Shown here piece by piece: positions 53,529-63,476 of a stretch of DNA of 64,000 nt. The DNA is from Filimonas lacunae (GTDB lineage Bacteria > Bacteroidota > Bacteroidia > Chitinophagales > Chitinophagaceae). Position 1 is the first letter of the stretch. Each line of letters starts with the position of its first letter. The notes under the pieces are model-generated. The model was not told the DNA's origin and made no database searches. It saw only the letters and a program-made list of their open reading frames with translations. Both the position numbers and the translations under genes were made by a program. Location of the stretch: assembly GCF_002355595.1 (NCBI RefSeq), contig NZ_AP017422.1:4340001-4404000 (forward strand), given 5' to 3'.

Positions 53529-55984
53529 CTGCCTTTTATCCTGTCTATAGCCGCTTTCATTTCCTTATCACTTATTTTCTTTTGCACCATCCGGTTTAAC
53601 TGGTAAGTAAACGATACCCGGAAATTGCGAGATACGGTAGAACGATAGCTTTCCTGGTAAAAGTTGCTGCCGTAGGTATAGGTAGTGTTCTTTTGTGTGG
53701 AAAAAGGATCTATTACATTCAGCTGTACAATTAAACGCTTTTCAAAAAACTTCTGCTGCACACCCAGGTTTAACGAGATATTGCTTTTAGAACGTCCCTG
53801 CGGATCGGCATAACTGTTATAACGGGCATTGCCTTCAAAGCGTAACACAGAGGTTGGCGTGTAACTATAGTTGAAGGAAGAAATAAAGGAACCTCCATCG
53901 CGGTAATTATATAATTGTTTGCCGGCTTCGTCGTATACGTTATAGTTATATCCTACGCTGGCGTTAATACGTAGTGCGCGGCTGATGGTTAGCCCGCCCC
54001 ATATACCCGATTCATATTCTTTGCGGGAGCTGATGTTTTTATAAGTGGTTTCCGTTTTGCCATCTTCTACCAGCGTGCGAATGCTGTTGAACACATCTTT
54101 TACATTATTGTACCCCAGCGAGCCATTGATGTAATACTTGCCTTTGATCCAGCTCACGTTCCAATCAAAGTTGTCGGCCAATGAAGCATCCAGGTAGGGA
54201 TTACCATAACGGATATTATACGGATCGCCATAATCCACGCTCGGATTCAACTCGCCCATGCCCGGCCTGCGAATAGAGCCGCGGTATACAAAAGAAGCAT
54301 TCAGTGTTTTATCAAAATCTTTACGCAGGGTAATGTTGGGCAGATAATTCCAGTAAGCGTTGTCTACCGGGCGTGTATTGCCCCTGATAAAATCAAAATT
54401 AAAGCGGGTATGCTCTGCCTGCAAACCGCCTATCAGTTTCACCTCGGCGGGCAATGCTATAGTTACCCCTGCACGAATAGTGAAGATGTCCTGTGCAAAT
54501 ATAAAGTTGTTGCTCAGCGCTTCATTGGTAACAAAAGCACTGTCTGTTTCGTTCAGAAAACGGGTATCCAGTTGGGTATGATACCGGCTATGATTAAAAG
54601 TGGCACCCGTGGTAAAAGAAGAGCCGGCGTTGAATACAGGCTTACTATAATCTATCCGGGCATTGTAGCCATTGTTGTTATTACGGGAATCCTGCAATTG
54701 CATAGAATCGTTGCCCGAAGGCGTTAAATCGGCGTTGAGATACTGCTGGTAAAACGTGCGGTTATTAGTACTGTTGCTGATATTGCCGCCTGCTATAATG
54801 CGCAGCTTCTCAGCCGGGTTAGTGCCTTTATGGGTATAGCTGAAAGTGAGCGCATGCGTGTAATTGTTGCTGGCGCTTACGTTGTTGCGCGTGCTGGCTT
54901 TTGAAACCTCCTGCTTATCGTTCAGGTTTATGTATTGCGTATTACTGTTATTATCGGCATCACTGAGGTTGCCCTGGTATACGGCATTCAGCAGGTTTTG
55001 CTTGTTCATTTCCATATCTACCTGCAGGCGCAGGTTGGGCCGTAAAGCCTTGTTCACATAATCGCCATCGGTGTTAAGATAATTGCTGGAATCGGTATAC
55101 CGGTTTTCCCGGCGGGAATAACTGGTGCCATTCATACGGCTGCCGGCGATGCCTGCAATGCCGGTAAAAGAAAACGCTTTATTGCGGTAAGATACATTTC
55201 CGGAAAGGTTGCCTTCGTTACGGCTGCCTATGGCCAGGGTAGTTTTGCCCACCCAGCCTATACGGCCTTTTTTAGTGATGATATTAATTACACCACCTTG
55301 TTCAGTAGCATATTCAGGCGGCGGGTTCAGCATCAGCTCTACTTTTTCAATAGAACCGCCGGGCAGGCTTTCCAACAGATCCTGTAATTGTTCCGTACTG
55401 AGTTCTACCGGTTTATCGTCAATCAATATTTTAGGTTCTTTACCACGCAGCAATATTTTTCCATTGGGGTCGTTGCTTACCAATGGCATGTTCTTTAAAA
55501 TTTCTGCGGTGGAGGAGCCATTGCTCAGGGCGCTTTCGCCTACATTGTAGGTAATTTTGCCATCTGTGTTTTCTATCAGCGGCTTTTCGGCATATACAAT
55601 CACTTCCGATAAGGGCGAGCTGGTGGTGCCCAGTTTTACGTCTCCCAGGTTAAAATCGTAGCGTTCTTCTCTTAAATGTATGCTGTCGAGGGTAAGTGTT
55701 TGATAGCCTACGGCCGACACACGCAGCCGGTAATAGCCAAAAGCCACCTTTTCCAGCTGAAACGCTCCGTTCCGGTCACTTACCACACTTTTCTGCTGCA
55801 AGGTATCTGATAACAACTGCAGGCGCACCGTAGCGTAGGTAACGGGCGCTTTACTGGCCGTATCTACCAGGTTGCCTATAATAAGGCCGGGATTTTTTTT
55901 ACCGGAAACAAGGGTGGTATCCTGCTGCTGGGCAGCGGCAGGTAACAGGCAAACAATCAAAAAGGACAAAAGCAATAGTTTCAC
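53525..55984 (-). CDS. TonB-type outer-membrane beta-barrel protein
   Basis: The 819-residue protein starts with GTG at 55984; the signal peptide (to about AAAQQ) begins right there and an in-frame stop lies upstream. It has a carboxypeptidase-like domain (about 32-115), a plug (about 120-235; KILIDDKPVELSTEQLQDLL) and an OMP_b-brl_3 barrel. It is of the same type as the barrel at 45432-47885, but is not preceded by a sigma factor. Substrate unknown. Convergent with the M23 gene by four bases. Confidence 0.91.
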   Translation of the reverse strand: MKLLLLSFLIVCLLPAAAQQQDTTLVSGKKNPGLIIGNLVDTASKAPVTYATVRLQLLSDTLQQKSVVSDRNGAFQLEKVAFGYYRLRVSAVGYQTLTLDSIHLREERYDFNLGDVKLGTTSSPLSEVIVYAEKPLIENTDGKITYNVGESALSNGSSTAEILKNMPLVSNDPNGKILLRGKEPKILIDDKPVELSTEQLQDLLESLPGGSIEKVELMLNPPPEYATEQGGVINIITKKGRIGWVGKTTLAIGSRNEGNLSGNVSYRNKAFSFTGIAGIAGSRMNGTSYSRRENRYTDSSNYLNTDGDYVNKALRPNLRLQVDMEMNKQNLLNAVYQGNLSDADNNSNTQYINLNDKQEVSKASTRNNVSASNNYTHALTFSYTHKGTNPAEKLRIIAGGNISNSTNNRTFYQQYLNADLTPSGNDSMQLQDSRNNNNGYNARIDYSKPVFNAGSSFTTGATFNHSRYHTQLDTRFLNETDSAFVTNEALSNNFIFAQDIFTIRAGVTIALPAEVKLIGGLQAEHTRFNFDFIRGNTRPVDNAYWNYLPNITLRKDFDKTLNASFVYRGSIRRPGMGELNPSVDYGDPYNIRYGNPYLDASLADNFDWNVSWIKGKYYINGSLGYNNVKDVFNSIRTLVEDGKTETTYKNISSRKEYESGIWGGLTISRALRINASVGYNYNVYDEAGKQLYNYRDGGSFISSFNYSYTPTSVLRFEGNARYNSYADPQGRSKSNISLNLGVQQKFFEKRLIVQLNVIDPFSTQKNTTYTYGSNFYQESYRSTVSRNFRVSFTYQLNRMVQKKISDKEMKAAIDRIKGS

Positions 55985-56034
55985 GCAATATCATTTAAAG
56001 GTTGGGATATCCCGCACTTCAGATGACAGAGCTA

Positions 56035-56991
56035 CTATTGATGAGCAACCTGCGCCAGTTTGCACTGGAAACCGATACCCAGCAAGCTTTTCACCTGCAG
56101 GCCCGGACTGTTGTGGTCTTTACCAAACAGCTTTACATCATCATCATAAATCATGTCCAAATTATAGGTGGCCGTCAAATACCTGTTTATTTTAAATCCT
56201 AACTGGTTGGTAAAGTACAGATCTATGTTCCACGGATTATGCGAATAATCCGAGAACAAGTCCATCCTCCCTTTGTAAGTAACGTTTTTGCCTATCACTT
56301 TACTGTAGTTGATAGATGTGAACGCACCCACCGCGTTAGAGATCCTCTGTCCTGCCGGCACACCATATAACCCCTGAGCGGCCAGTCGTTTGCTGGCAAC
56401 TATCGTTGCACGGGAAGTCAATGGTGATAGAAAGACTGAAAAATTGGTCACAGGTTTATAGTCCATACCCAAAGAAAATGTAACATAGGCCGGAGAAAGC
56501 AAAGTAGACGACAAAGTACCCTCCGTTCCATTATAGGTGTAACCATCAAAAAACTGCGAACGGAAGCTGAATAGTCCGGATAAATAGAACTTTTTAGCAC
56601 TATCTATCTGTAAACCGTATTTAGAAAGAAAGTCAATCCGGTCATCGTTTTTCCGGCTGCCCAAACTGGTGGTTTGCACATATCCGAAATACATATCCAG
56701 GTTATTGTCCCAGGTATGCTTTCCTTTTTTATAATACAGGAAATAATTGGTGTAGGCGTTGAGCGACATGGAGAAATTATCGCCACCGGCGGCCCAGTTG
56801 CTGAGCGAGCCCTGCGCCAGGTTTAGATTAATGGCCCCACCCCTTTTCCATTTCCAGGTAGAAGTGTCTTTTGCATCTTTTGTAATGGTTCTGAACACTT
56901 CCGTAGGTAAAGTCCGCACTATCATATCCTGACCAAAGGCCACTAATACACAAAAAACACCCAAAAAGGCTAAAGTAAATAATTTCATCAT
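56035..56991 (-). CDS. DUF3078 outer-membrane protein
   Basis: The 318-residue protein has a signal peptide (ending near VAFGQD) and the DUF3078 pattern: GGAINLNLAQGSLSNWAAGGDNFSMSL, in two parts at about 52-78, and GLFSFRSQFFDGYTYNG near 145. It is a predicted barrel of unknown function, widely conserved in Bacteroidota next to miaB or envelope genes. Start is one of two adjacent ATGs (56991 and 56988). It is divergent from miaB. Confidence 0.87.
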   Translation of the reverse strand: MMKLFTLAFLGVFCVLVAFGQDMIVRTLPTEVFRTITKDAKDTSTWKWKRGGAINLNLAQGSLSNWAAGGDNFSMSLNAYTNYFLYYKKGKHTWDNNLDMYFGYVQTTSLGSRKNDDRIDFLSKYGLQIDSAKKFYLSGLFSFRSQFFDGYTYNGTEGTLSSTLLSPAYVTFSLGMDYKPVTNFSVFLSPLTSRATIVASKRLAAQGLYGVPAGQRISNAVGAFTSINYSKVIGKNVTYKGRMDLFSDYSHNPWNIDLYFTNQLGFKINRYLTATYNLDMIYDDDVKLFGKDHNSPGLQVKSLLGIGFQCKLAQVAHQ

Positions 56992-57085
56992 GTTCCGGAC
57001 GGGGTAAAAAGCAAGCAAATATAATCTGGGGATATTAAAAAAAACTGTTAACGATCTGCCAAACTGACACTTCCCTTCTTTTCAT

Positions 57086-57093
57086 TACTTTTG
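57086..57093 (+). promoter_or_regulatory. -7 promoter element of miaB
   Basis: TACTTTTG matches TAnnTTTG and lies 22 bases before the miaB ATG at 57116. The -33 box is not clear. Confidence 0.5.
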
Positions 57094-57115
57094 CTGTTCA
57101 ATTAAATGTAAAAGA

Positions 57116-58564
57116 ATGGAAATGTTGGATTTAACTGCAAAAGTTCATGACGAAAGCCGCCAGGGTGAAGCCTATGCTCCTTTTGTTAATGACCCTACAG
57201 TTTACAGGAAAAAATTTTACATAGAAAGCTACGGTTGCCAGATGAACTTTAGCGACAGTGAGATAGTTGCGTCTATATTAAATAAAGAAGGATATGGCGC
57301 CACCCGCAATGCGGAAGAAGCCGATCTGGTACTATTAAATACCTGTTCTATCCGTGAAAAGGCAGAGCAAACGGTTCGTAAACGTTTAACAGAGTTCAGA
57401 AAAGCCAAAGAGAGCAAACCAGGATTACTGGTGGGTGTGCTGGGCTGTATGGCCGAACGTTTAAAAGCTAAATTCTTAGAAGAAGAGAAACTGGTGGATA
57501 TGGTGGTAGGCCCCGATGCTTACCGTAGCCTGCCCGGGTTGATAGAAGAAGCCGAAACCGGCCAGAAAACGGTGAACGTGTTGCTGAGCCGCGACGAAAC
57601 CTACGCCGACATCTCTCCCGTTCGCCTGGAAAGCAATGGCGTTACCGCCTTTGTTTCCATTATGCGCGGCTGCAACAACATGTGCAGCTTTTGCGTGGTG
57701 CCTTTTACCCGCGGCCGGGAGCGTAGCCGGGATGCTTTTTCTATTGTAGCAGAAGCCCAGGATTTGTTTGACAGGGGCTTTAGAGAAGTAACTCTGCTGG
57801 GCCAGAACGTAGACAGCTACTATTGGGTAAATGAAGAAGCGGCCGCTACCGTACAAAACGCTGCCGGCGAAGCCGTAACCTTTGCCAAACTGCTGGAAAT
57901 GGTGGCACTGGTAAGCCCCGATTTACGTGTACGTTTCAGTACTTCCCATCCTAAAGACATTACAGAGGAGGTATTGCTCACTATGGCTAAGTACGAAAAC
58001 ATCTGTAAATATATACACCTGCCCGTGCAAAGTGGCAACTCCCGCATTCTGCAATTGATGAACCGCACCTATACCCGCGAATGGTATATGGCTAAGGTAG
58101 ACCAGATAAAGAGAATTATGCCCGATTGTGGTATTAGCGCGGACATCATTACCGGTTTTTGTACCGAAACAGAGGAAGAGCACCAGGAAACCCTGAGCAT
58201 TATGGAGTACAGCAAGTATGATTACAGCTTTATGTTCTTCTACAGCGAACGCCCCGGCACTCTGGCTGCCCGCCGTTATAAAGATGATATACCGGAAGAG
58301 GTGAAAAAACGCAGACTGCAAGAGATTATCACCATGCAAAACCGCCTGTCGGTAGAAAGCAACAAACTGGATATTGGCCAAACCTATAAGGTGCTGATTG
58401 AGGGAGAAAGTAAAAGAAGTGATCAGGACTGGATGGGCCGCAACAGCAGAAACAAGGCAGTGGTGTTTGCCAAAGGCAACTCCAATTACAAAAAAGGCGA
58501 TTATGTGTATGTAACTATTACCGATTGCACACAGGGTACCTTACTGGGGTATTTGCAACAGTAG
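57116..58564 (+). CDS. miaB: tRNA-2-methylthio-N6-isopentenyladenosine synthase
   Basis: This 482-residue radical-SAM methylthiotransferase adds the methylthio group to i6A37 of tRNAs reading U-starting codons. The N-terminal cluster cysteines are C41 (YGCQMN), C77 (NTCSIR) and C111 (GCMAE), the radical-SAM triad is C186, C190 and C193 ([10 protein letters not shown]), and a TRAM domain closes the protein (about 410-480). Length is normal. It heads a conserved block with the sigma-54 activator, lptE, a TPR protein, secG and mltG. Confidence 0.97.
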   Translation: MEMLDLTAKVHDESRQGEAYAPFVNDPTVYRKKFYIESYGCQMNFSDSEIVASILNKEGYGATRNAEEADLVLLNTCSIREKAEQTVRKRLTEFRKAKESKPGLLVGVLGCMAERLKAKFLEEEKLVDMVVGPDAYRSLPGLIEEAETGQKTVNVLLSRDETYADISPVRLESNGVTAFVSIMRGCNNMCSFCVVPFTRGRERSRDAFSIVAEAQDLFDRGFREVTLLGQNVDSYYWVNEEAAATVQNAAGEAVTFAKLLEMVALVSPDLRVRFSTSHPKDITEEVLLTMAKYENICKYIHLPVQSGNSRILQLMNRTYTREWYMAKVDQIKRIMPDCGISADIITGFCTETEEEHQETLSIMEYSKYDYSFMFFYSERPGTLAARRYKDDIPEEVKKRRLQEIITMQNRLSVESNKLDIGQTYKVLIEGESKRSDQDWMGRNSRNKAVVFAKGNSNYKKGDYVYVTITDCTQGTLLGYLQQ

Positions 58565-58609
58565 TACCAGCAGCTTCGACTTCTTGTTTGTGACTTTTAA
58601 TTTAACAGA

Positions 58610-59911
58610 ATGGATGTACAAAGTATCAAGAACAGGTTTGGAATAATAGGTAATTCACCGGCACTAAACCACGCTTTAAATGTAGCTACGCAGGTAGCTG
58701 TTACCGATTTAAGTGTGCTGATTGTAGGTGAAAGTGGTGTTGGTAAAGAAGTTTTTTCCCAGATTATACATGCGTTATCTGCCCGTAAACACAATTCGTT
58801 TATTGCAGTGAACTGCGGCGCTATTCCCGAAGGCACGATTGATTCGGAATTGTTCGGACATGAAAAAGGCGCTTTTACCGGTGCAGTAGATAGCCGTAAA
58901 GGCTATTTTGAAACCGTGAACGGCGGTACCATTTTCCTGGATGAGATTGGTGAAATGCCTTTAGGCACCCAGGCACGCCTGCTGCGCGTGCTGGAAACCG
59001 GTGAATTTATCCGGGTGGGTTCGTCAAAAGTGCAAAAAACAGATGTGCGTGTAATAGCTGCCACCAACCGCGAACTGCTGGAGTTTACCCAAAACGGCCG
59101 ATTCAGGGAAGATTTGTATTACCGTTTAAGCACCGTGCCTATCCGGGTACCTGCTTTAAAAGACAGGAAGGAAGATGTACCGCTGTTGTTCCGGAAATTT
59201 GTGGTAGACTTTGCTGAGCGTTATAAAACCAATCCTGTGCAGCTGGATGATGAAGCACGCAATATGTTGCTGAACTATCCCTGGCCGGGTAACGTGCGCG
59301 AACTGAAAAACATTGCCGAGCAAATTTCAGTATTAAGCAAGCAACCCGTTTTAAATGCCACTGAATTAAGGCGCTTTTTACCAGATAAAATGCCCAACCG
59401 CTTACCCGTGCTGGCTTCGGTTGCCGGCGGCGCTGAATTTTCTAACGAAAGGGAAATTTTGTACAAACTCTTCTTTGACATGAAGAAGGATGTAACAGAA
59501 TTGAAAAAAATGTTCCTGGAAATTCTGCAAAACCCCAGTATGGCGGGCAACATGGCCACCTACACCAAAGAATCGCTGATGAACGATTATGCGGCGGGGC
59601 ATTCACATATGAACGAGCAGCCCACTACTGTTTTACAAACGCCCGCTATTCAAAACACAGTACCTCAAAACACAATTTTGCCCAATACAGCGGGGCATGC
59701 CGTAATATTGCCTCACGATCATCACGACGATGAGATTCATCATCATGAAGAAGTAGAGGAATCACTGAATATCCTGGACAAAGAAAAAGAACTGATAATC
59801 AAGGCCTTGAAAAAGCATAAAGGCAAAAGAAAAGATGCCGCGCTGGATTTGGGCATTAGCGAAAGAACCCTGTACCGGAAACTGAAAGAATACAATATAG
59901 AGGATTTATAA
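58610..59911 (+). CDS. Sigma-54 activator without receiver, His-rich linker
   Basis: The 433-residue protein starts directly with the AAA+ domain: Walker A GESGVGKE (40-47), GAFTGA loop (87-92), acids D111/E112, and it has no receiver or sensor domain, so it may be constantly active or controlled by partner binding. A Fis-type helix-turn-helix ends it (about 400-430; DAALDLGISERTLYRKLKEY). Between them lies a linker with the cluster HDHHDDEIHHHEE (about 369-381), a likely metal-binding patch. Receiver-less members next to miaB and lptE recur in Bacteroidota. Confidence 0.93.
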   Translation: MDVQSIKNRFGIIGNSPALNHALNVATQVAVTDLSVLIVGESGVGKEVFSQIIHALSARKHNSFIAVNCGAIPEGTIDSELFGHEKGAFTGAVDSRKGYFETVNGGTIFLDEIGEMPLGTQARLLRVLETGEFIRVGSSKVQKTDVRVIAATNRELLEFTQNGRFREDLYYRLSTVPIRVPALKDRKEDVPLLFRKFVVDFAERYKTNPVQLDDEARNMLLNYPWPGNVRELKNIAEQISVLSKQPVLNATELRRFLPDKMPNRLPVLASVAGGAEFSNEREILYKLFFDMKKDVTELKKMFLEILQNPSMAGNMATYTKESLMNDYAAGHSHMNEQPTTVLQTPAIQNTVPQNTILPNTAGHAVILPHDHHDDEIHHHEEVEESLNILDKEKELIIKALKKHKGKRKDAALDLGISERTLYRKLKEYNIEDL

Positions 59912-60024
59912 GCCCCTCTATAAGACAAAAAATAAAAAGTAAAAAAATGATTATCAGGCGCTTTATGTGCCGGTACTTTATACTTTTGACCCGATAAGGC
60001 CAACTAAAAAAGAAAACGGAGCAG

Positions 60025-60567
60025 ATGAATAACTTTATCCCCCATAGAAAAACTAACAGGTTGTTACGCACTCCTGTTCTTTTCCTTTTTGCTTTTTCCT
60101 TTTTCACGCTGCTTTCCTGTGGTGTGTACACTTTCAGAGACGTATCTATCGACTACAGCAAAATCAAAACCATTAAAATAAGCTATATTGAAAATAAGGC
60201 CCGTTATGTGAATGCGCAGCTGAGCCCGCGTGTAACCGACGGCTTACAACAAAAAATAGCCAGCTATACAAAATTAACGCGCACTACTAACGACGATGCG
60301 CATTACCAGATCAGTGGTTATATTAATAATTATAATGTAACTACCTCGGCCATTGCGGCCAAACAGGCGGCCACCAACCGTTTAACAGTTGGCGCACATA
60401 TTGTATTCAAAAACACGGTAGAAAATAAAACACAGGAGTTTGACGTAAGCCGTGATTTTGATTTTGCTGCTAATTTAACCTTGCAGGAAGCAGAGGGAAG
60501 ACTGATGGATGATATTGTGAAAAACCTGTCGGACGAAATTTTCAACCGGATTTTTTCAAACTGGTAG
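60025..60567 (+). CDS. lptE: LptE-like LPS-assembly lipoprotein
   Basis: The 180-residue lipoprotein (acylated C32 in LLSCGVYTF) has the LptE fold pattern: IKTIKISYIENKARYVNAQL, LSPRVTDGLQQKI, and the C-terminal NLTLQEAEGRLMDDIVKNLSD. LptE plugs the LptD barrel and guides LPS to the cell surface. It is placed between the sigma-54 activator and the TPR protein, as in other Bacteroidota genomes. The name is by family and context. Confidence 0.88.
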   Translation: MNNFIPHRKTNRLLRTPVLFLFAFSFFTLLSCGVYTFRDVSIDYSKIKTIKISYIENKARYVNAQLSPRVTDGLQQKIASYTKLTRTTNDDAHYQISGYINNYNVTTSAIAAKQAATNRLTVGAHIVFKNTVENKTQEFDVSRDFDFAANLTLQEAEGRLMDDIVKNLSDEIFNRIFSNW

Positions 60568-60628
60568 CAGGAAATAGTATTTTCATGGCTTGAAACCTGG
60601 GGCCTCTTAAAAACAATTATTATTGCGG

Positions 60629-63004
60629 ATGAATCTGGTAGAAGATAAAATAGTGCACTTGCTTACGGGCAAACCTAACCTGAGTCAGGTTACGGTGGAT
60701 GAATTACTGGCCATTACCGATGAGCAGCCCTTCTTTTCAGTAGCTCAATTGCTGCTTACTCAAAAGATGAAGCAGGTAAACCATCCTGGTTTTACCCATC
60801 AATTGCAAAAAACGGCCCTGTTTTTCCCCAACACATTCTGGTTAGACCAGCATTTGCAGGCCCAGCCCGCCAGTGCCAACCAGTTTGCACCCCAAAACAC
60901 ATTTACACCGCCAGCAGAACCGGTGGTGAACAATCCGGTTTATACACCTGCGGCCGAGCCAGAACGCGCGCCGGTTTCAGAACCAGTTCCGGTTCAGGAA
61001 TCAGCCCAACCGGCTTTATCAGTAAATGACAGCTACGCATCTTATCTGCCACAGCAAGATTATGCAGCAGCTTCTAATACCACTACTGAGCCAGCCAACA
61101 CACCGGCTTATCCTTCTTCCATCAACGACACACTTTCTTCTACTACCCCACCGGCAGCAGAAGAACCTAAAGTATATGAGCCCTGGTATACCAACCCGGC
61201 TTTCCAGCAACCACAAGACACTACTACCCCTGTTCAGGAATCGGCGCCACAGTCGTACGAACCTGCTCAGGAAATAAAAGCAACGCCCAGTGTAAACGAC
61301 AGCTACTCTGCCTACATGCCGCAGCAAAACTTTGGCCCTGCAGAGCAGGAGCCAGCCATAGTAGCACCAGAGGAACCCGTTGCTACTATTCATGATACAG
61401 TTACCGCTCCGGTTGAGGAAACTACACCGGTAGCACAGGAATATACACCGGCAGTGGAATTTACCCCTGCTGCGGAATTTGTGCCTGCAGCTGAAATAAC
61501 AGCAACTTCAGAAACTGCTACTGCTACAGAACCAACACCTGTAGTGGAAGAAAAAGCACAACAGGAACGTCCACAGCATGTGGTAGATCTTTCTGATTAT
61601 CCAACAGCAATGGCTTATGCGCCTGCAGAAGCATATACTCCTCCAACAGAATATACCCCCTCTGCAGAATTCACTCCGGCAGCAGAGCAAGCGCCTGCTA
61701 CAGAAGTTGCACCGGTAGCAGAAAACACGCCATCGGCTGAATTTACGCCTACAACAGAATACACTCCGTCAACAGAATATACCCCGGCAGACAATTATAC
61801 ACCTGCCGACAATTATGTTCCGGCTGAAAATATTACAGGAGCAGAAGCCGCAGCAGAAACACCTGTAGCGGTAGAAGAAACTCCAGCCACTACCGCTACT
61901 GTAGAAGAGCCTGTGGTAGTAAACAACGAAGCTGCCTTCCAGAACTTGCTGGCACAGGCACAGGAAGCTGCCACTACACCAGAAGCAATCTCTCCTGAAA
62001 CAGAACAGCCAGCTGCACAACCGGAAGCTGCGGTGGAAATCACTGCGCCAGTTGTAACAGAGGAAGCAGCTGTAGTATCCCTGGCTTCCGAGCCGGTAGA
62101 AGAAGCTTCACCGGAAGTGATCAGCCCTGCTGCCGAAACTACGGCTGCAACGGTTGCACAACCAGAAACGAATACAACCAGCAGTTCTTACCGCTTATCC
62201 CGCCCACCAGTGATAGAAGTGACAGAAGACACTTCTGTTCAGGCCACACCAGCTGCGGAAACCACACCTGCAGAAGCTCCCGTGAGCGTAGAAGAGATAG
62301 CAGAAACAGCCGCTACACCAGACGACCAGTTTGTGCCTACTGATGTTTATTCCGGCAAAACTGCCGAAGAACAGGCAAAAGAAGAGGTGCTGGCTATACA
62401 ACAAAGCTTTACAGATTCCGGCATAGTAGAGGTAACTTCTGAAGGAAATAACCCGGCAGATGTATTGCCGCCACTGGATGACAATACCGACGGACCAGAA
62501 ATTATCACTTCCGAACCTGATAGTAAAGATACCTTCCGCTTATCCGAAATGCTGTCGTCACAGGCTGCTGCATTTAATAAGCCGCTGGACAAAAAAGCCT
62601 CTACTTTACCGTTTGGCCTGGAACCATACATGATTGACTATTTTGCCTCTCAGGGTATTAACCTGGAAGAAGTGCTGGAAGCCAGCGCTGACGACAGCCT
62701 GGGCAAAAAAGTAAGGAAGTTCACTGACTGGTTAAAACAGATGAGACGCATTAACCCACACCCTGCCGATTTGGGAACAGATAAAGCCCAGGAACAGGAA
62801 GTACAGGGAATTGCCGCCCTTTCTATCGAAGCGAGGGAGATTTTAACTGAGTCAATGGCCGATGTGCTGGTGAAACAGGGTAAAATAGATAAAGCCATTC
62901 AGCTATATTCAAAATTAAGTTTTTTGAATCCAGCCAAAACTGCGTACTTTGCCGCTAAAATAATAGAAACAAGCAAGATGGGAGGCAAAGGCGCTTCTGC
63001 TTAA
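60629..63004 (+). CDS. TPR-ended protein with long Pro/Ala/Thr/Glu-rich linker
   Basis: The 791-residue protein has a conserved N-terminal segment (about 1-80), a very long Pro-, Ala-, Thr- and Glu-rich disordered stretch (about 85-590) with repeated pieces such as EYTPSTEYTPADNYTP and two copies of a NDSYxxYxPQQ segment, and a conserved C-terminal region (about 600-780) ending in a TPR: VKQGKIDKAIQLYSKLSFLNP. Start is the ATG at 60629, as a TTG two codons upstream is less likely. No signal peptide. Bacteroidota carry shorter forms of this protein before secG; the linker length is unusual. Confidence 0.85.
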   Translation: MNLVEDKIVHLLTGKPNLSQVTVDELLAITDEQPFFSVAQLLLTQKMKQVNHPGFTHQLQKTALFFPNTFWLDQHLQAQPASANQFAPQNTFTPPAEPVVNNPVYTPAAEPERAPVSEPVPVQESAQPALSVNDSYASYLPQQDYAAASNTTTEPANTPAYPSSINDTLSSTTPPAAEEPKVYEPWYTNPAFQQPQDTTTPVQESAPQSYEPAQEIKATPSVNDSYSAYMPQQNFGPAEQEPAIVAPEEPVATIHDTVTAPVEETTPVAQEYTPAVEFTPAAEFVPAAEITATSETATATEPTPVVEEKAQQERPQHVVDLSDYPTAMAYAPAEAYTPPTEYTPSAEFTPAAEQAPATEVAPVAENTPSAEFTPTTEYTPSTEYTPADNYTPADNYVPAENITGAEAAAETPVAVEETPATTATVEEPVVVNNEAAFQNLLAQAQEAATTPEAISPETEQPAAQPEAAVEITAPVVTEEAAVVSLASEPVEEASPEVISPAAETTAATVAQPETNTTSSSYRLSRPPVIEVTEDTSVQATPAAETTPAEAPVSVEEIAETAATPDDQFVPTDVYSGKTAEEQAKEEVLAIQQSFTDSGIVEVTSEGNNPADVLPPLDDNTDGPEIITSEPDSKDTFRLSEMLSSQAAAFNKPLDKKASTLPFGLEPYMIDYFASQGINLEEVLEASADDSLGKKVRKFTDWLKQMRRINPHPADLGTDKAQEQEVQGIAALSIEAREILTESMADVLVKQGKIDKAIQLYSKLSFLNPAKTAYFAAKIIETSKMGGKGASA

Positions 63005-63019
63005 AACAACCTTATTTTT

Positions 63020-63373
63020 ATGACACTTCTTTTTTTCATTCTTATTGTACTGGCTTCTGTAATCTTAGGTTTTATTGTATTAGTACAAAACCCTAAAGGT
63101 GGTGGTTTATCAGGTAACATTGCTGGTTTTAGCAACCAGTTTATGGGTGTAAAGCAAACTACTGACGTTTTGGAAAAAGGAACCTGGCTGTTTTCTGGCA
63201 TCATTGCCGTTTTATGCCTGGTTTCTACTTTATTTTTCAGAGGTAACGCCGGTGGTCCTGACACTTCTATCCTGCAGAAAGTAAACACAAATACCAGCGC
63301 TCCTGCTGCAACCCAGCAAGGCCCCGCTCCGGTAAGTGCTCCTACAGCAGCTGACAGCAACGCCAAACCATAA
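63020..63373 (+). CDS. secG: SecG preprotein translocase subunit
   Basis: The 117-residue protein has two membrane helices (about 2-22 and 52-72) and the loop VQNPKGGGLSGNIAG typical of SecG. It is part of the SecYEG channel and aids SecA-driven export. Its C-terminal tail (about 80-117) is Ala/Pro/Thr-rich. The gene starts 15 bases after the TPR protein stop. Confidence 0.95.
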   Translation: MTLLFFILIVLASVILGFIVLVQNPKGGGLSGNIAGFSNQFMGVKQTTDVLEKGTWLFSGIIAVLCLVSTLFFRGNAGGPDTSILQKVNTNTSAPAATQQGPAPVSAPTAADSNAKP

Positions 63374-63400
63374 GAAAATCGAGTATCGATCATATTTTTT

Positions 63401-63430
63401 AAACCCTGTCTGCTAACACAGACGGGGTTT
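63401..63430 (+). terminator. Terminator of the secG operon
   Basis: Arms 63401-63412 and 63419-63430 pair with one G-U wobble around a 6-base loop, followed by TTATTT. It lies 28 bases after the secG stop. Confidence 0.85.
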
Positions 63431-63476
63431 TTATTTATATTGGCATCCCTAAAATTCCCCATTTAACCATTCTATT

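Noticed and set aside
60623-60628. TTG start two codons before the ATG of the TPR-ended protein.
   Set aside because: The ATG at 60629 is close and more likely; the two extra residues add nothing.
61019-61393. Minus-strand open frames inside the Pro/Ala/Thr/Glu-rich gene (also 61769-62043).
   Set aside because: They are shadows of a strongly biased codon composition; products are Cys/Arg/Phe-rich with no family resemblance.
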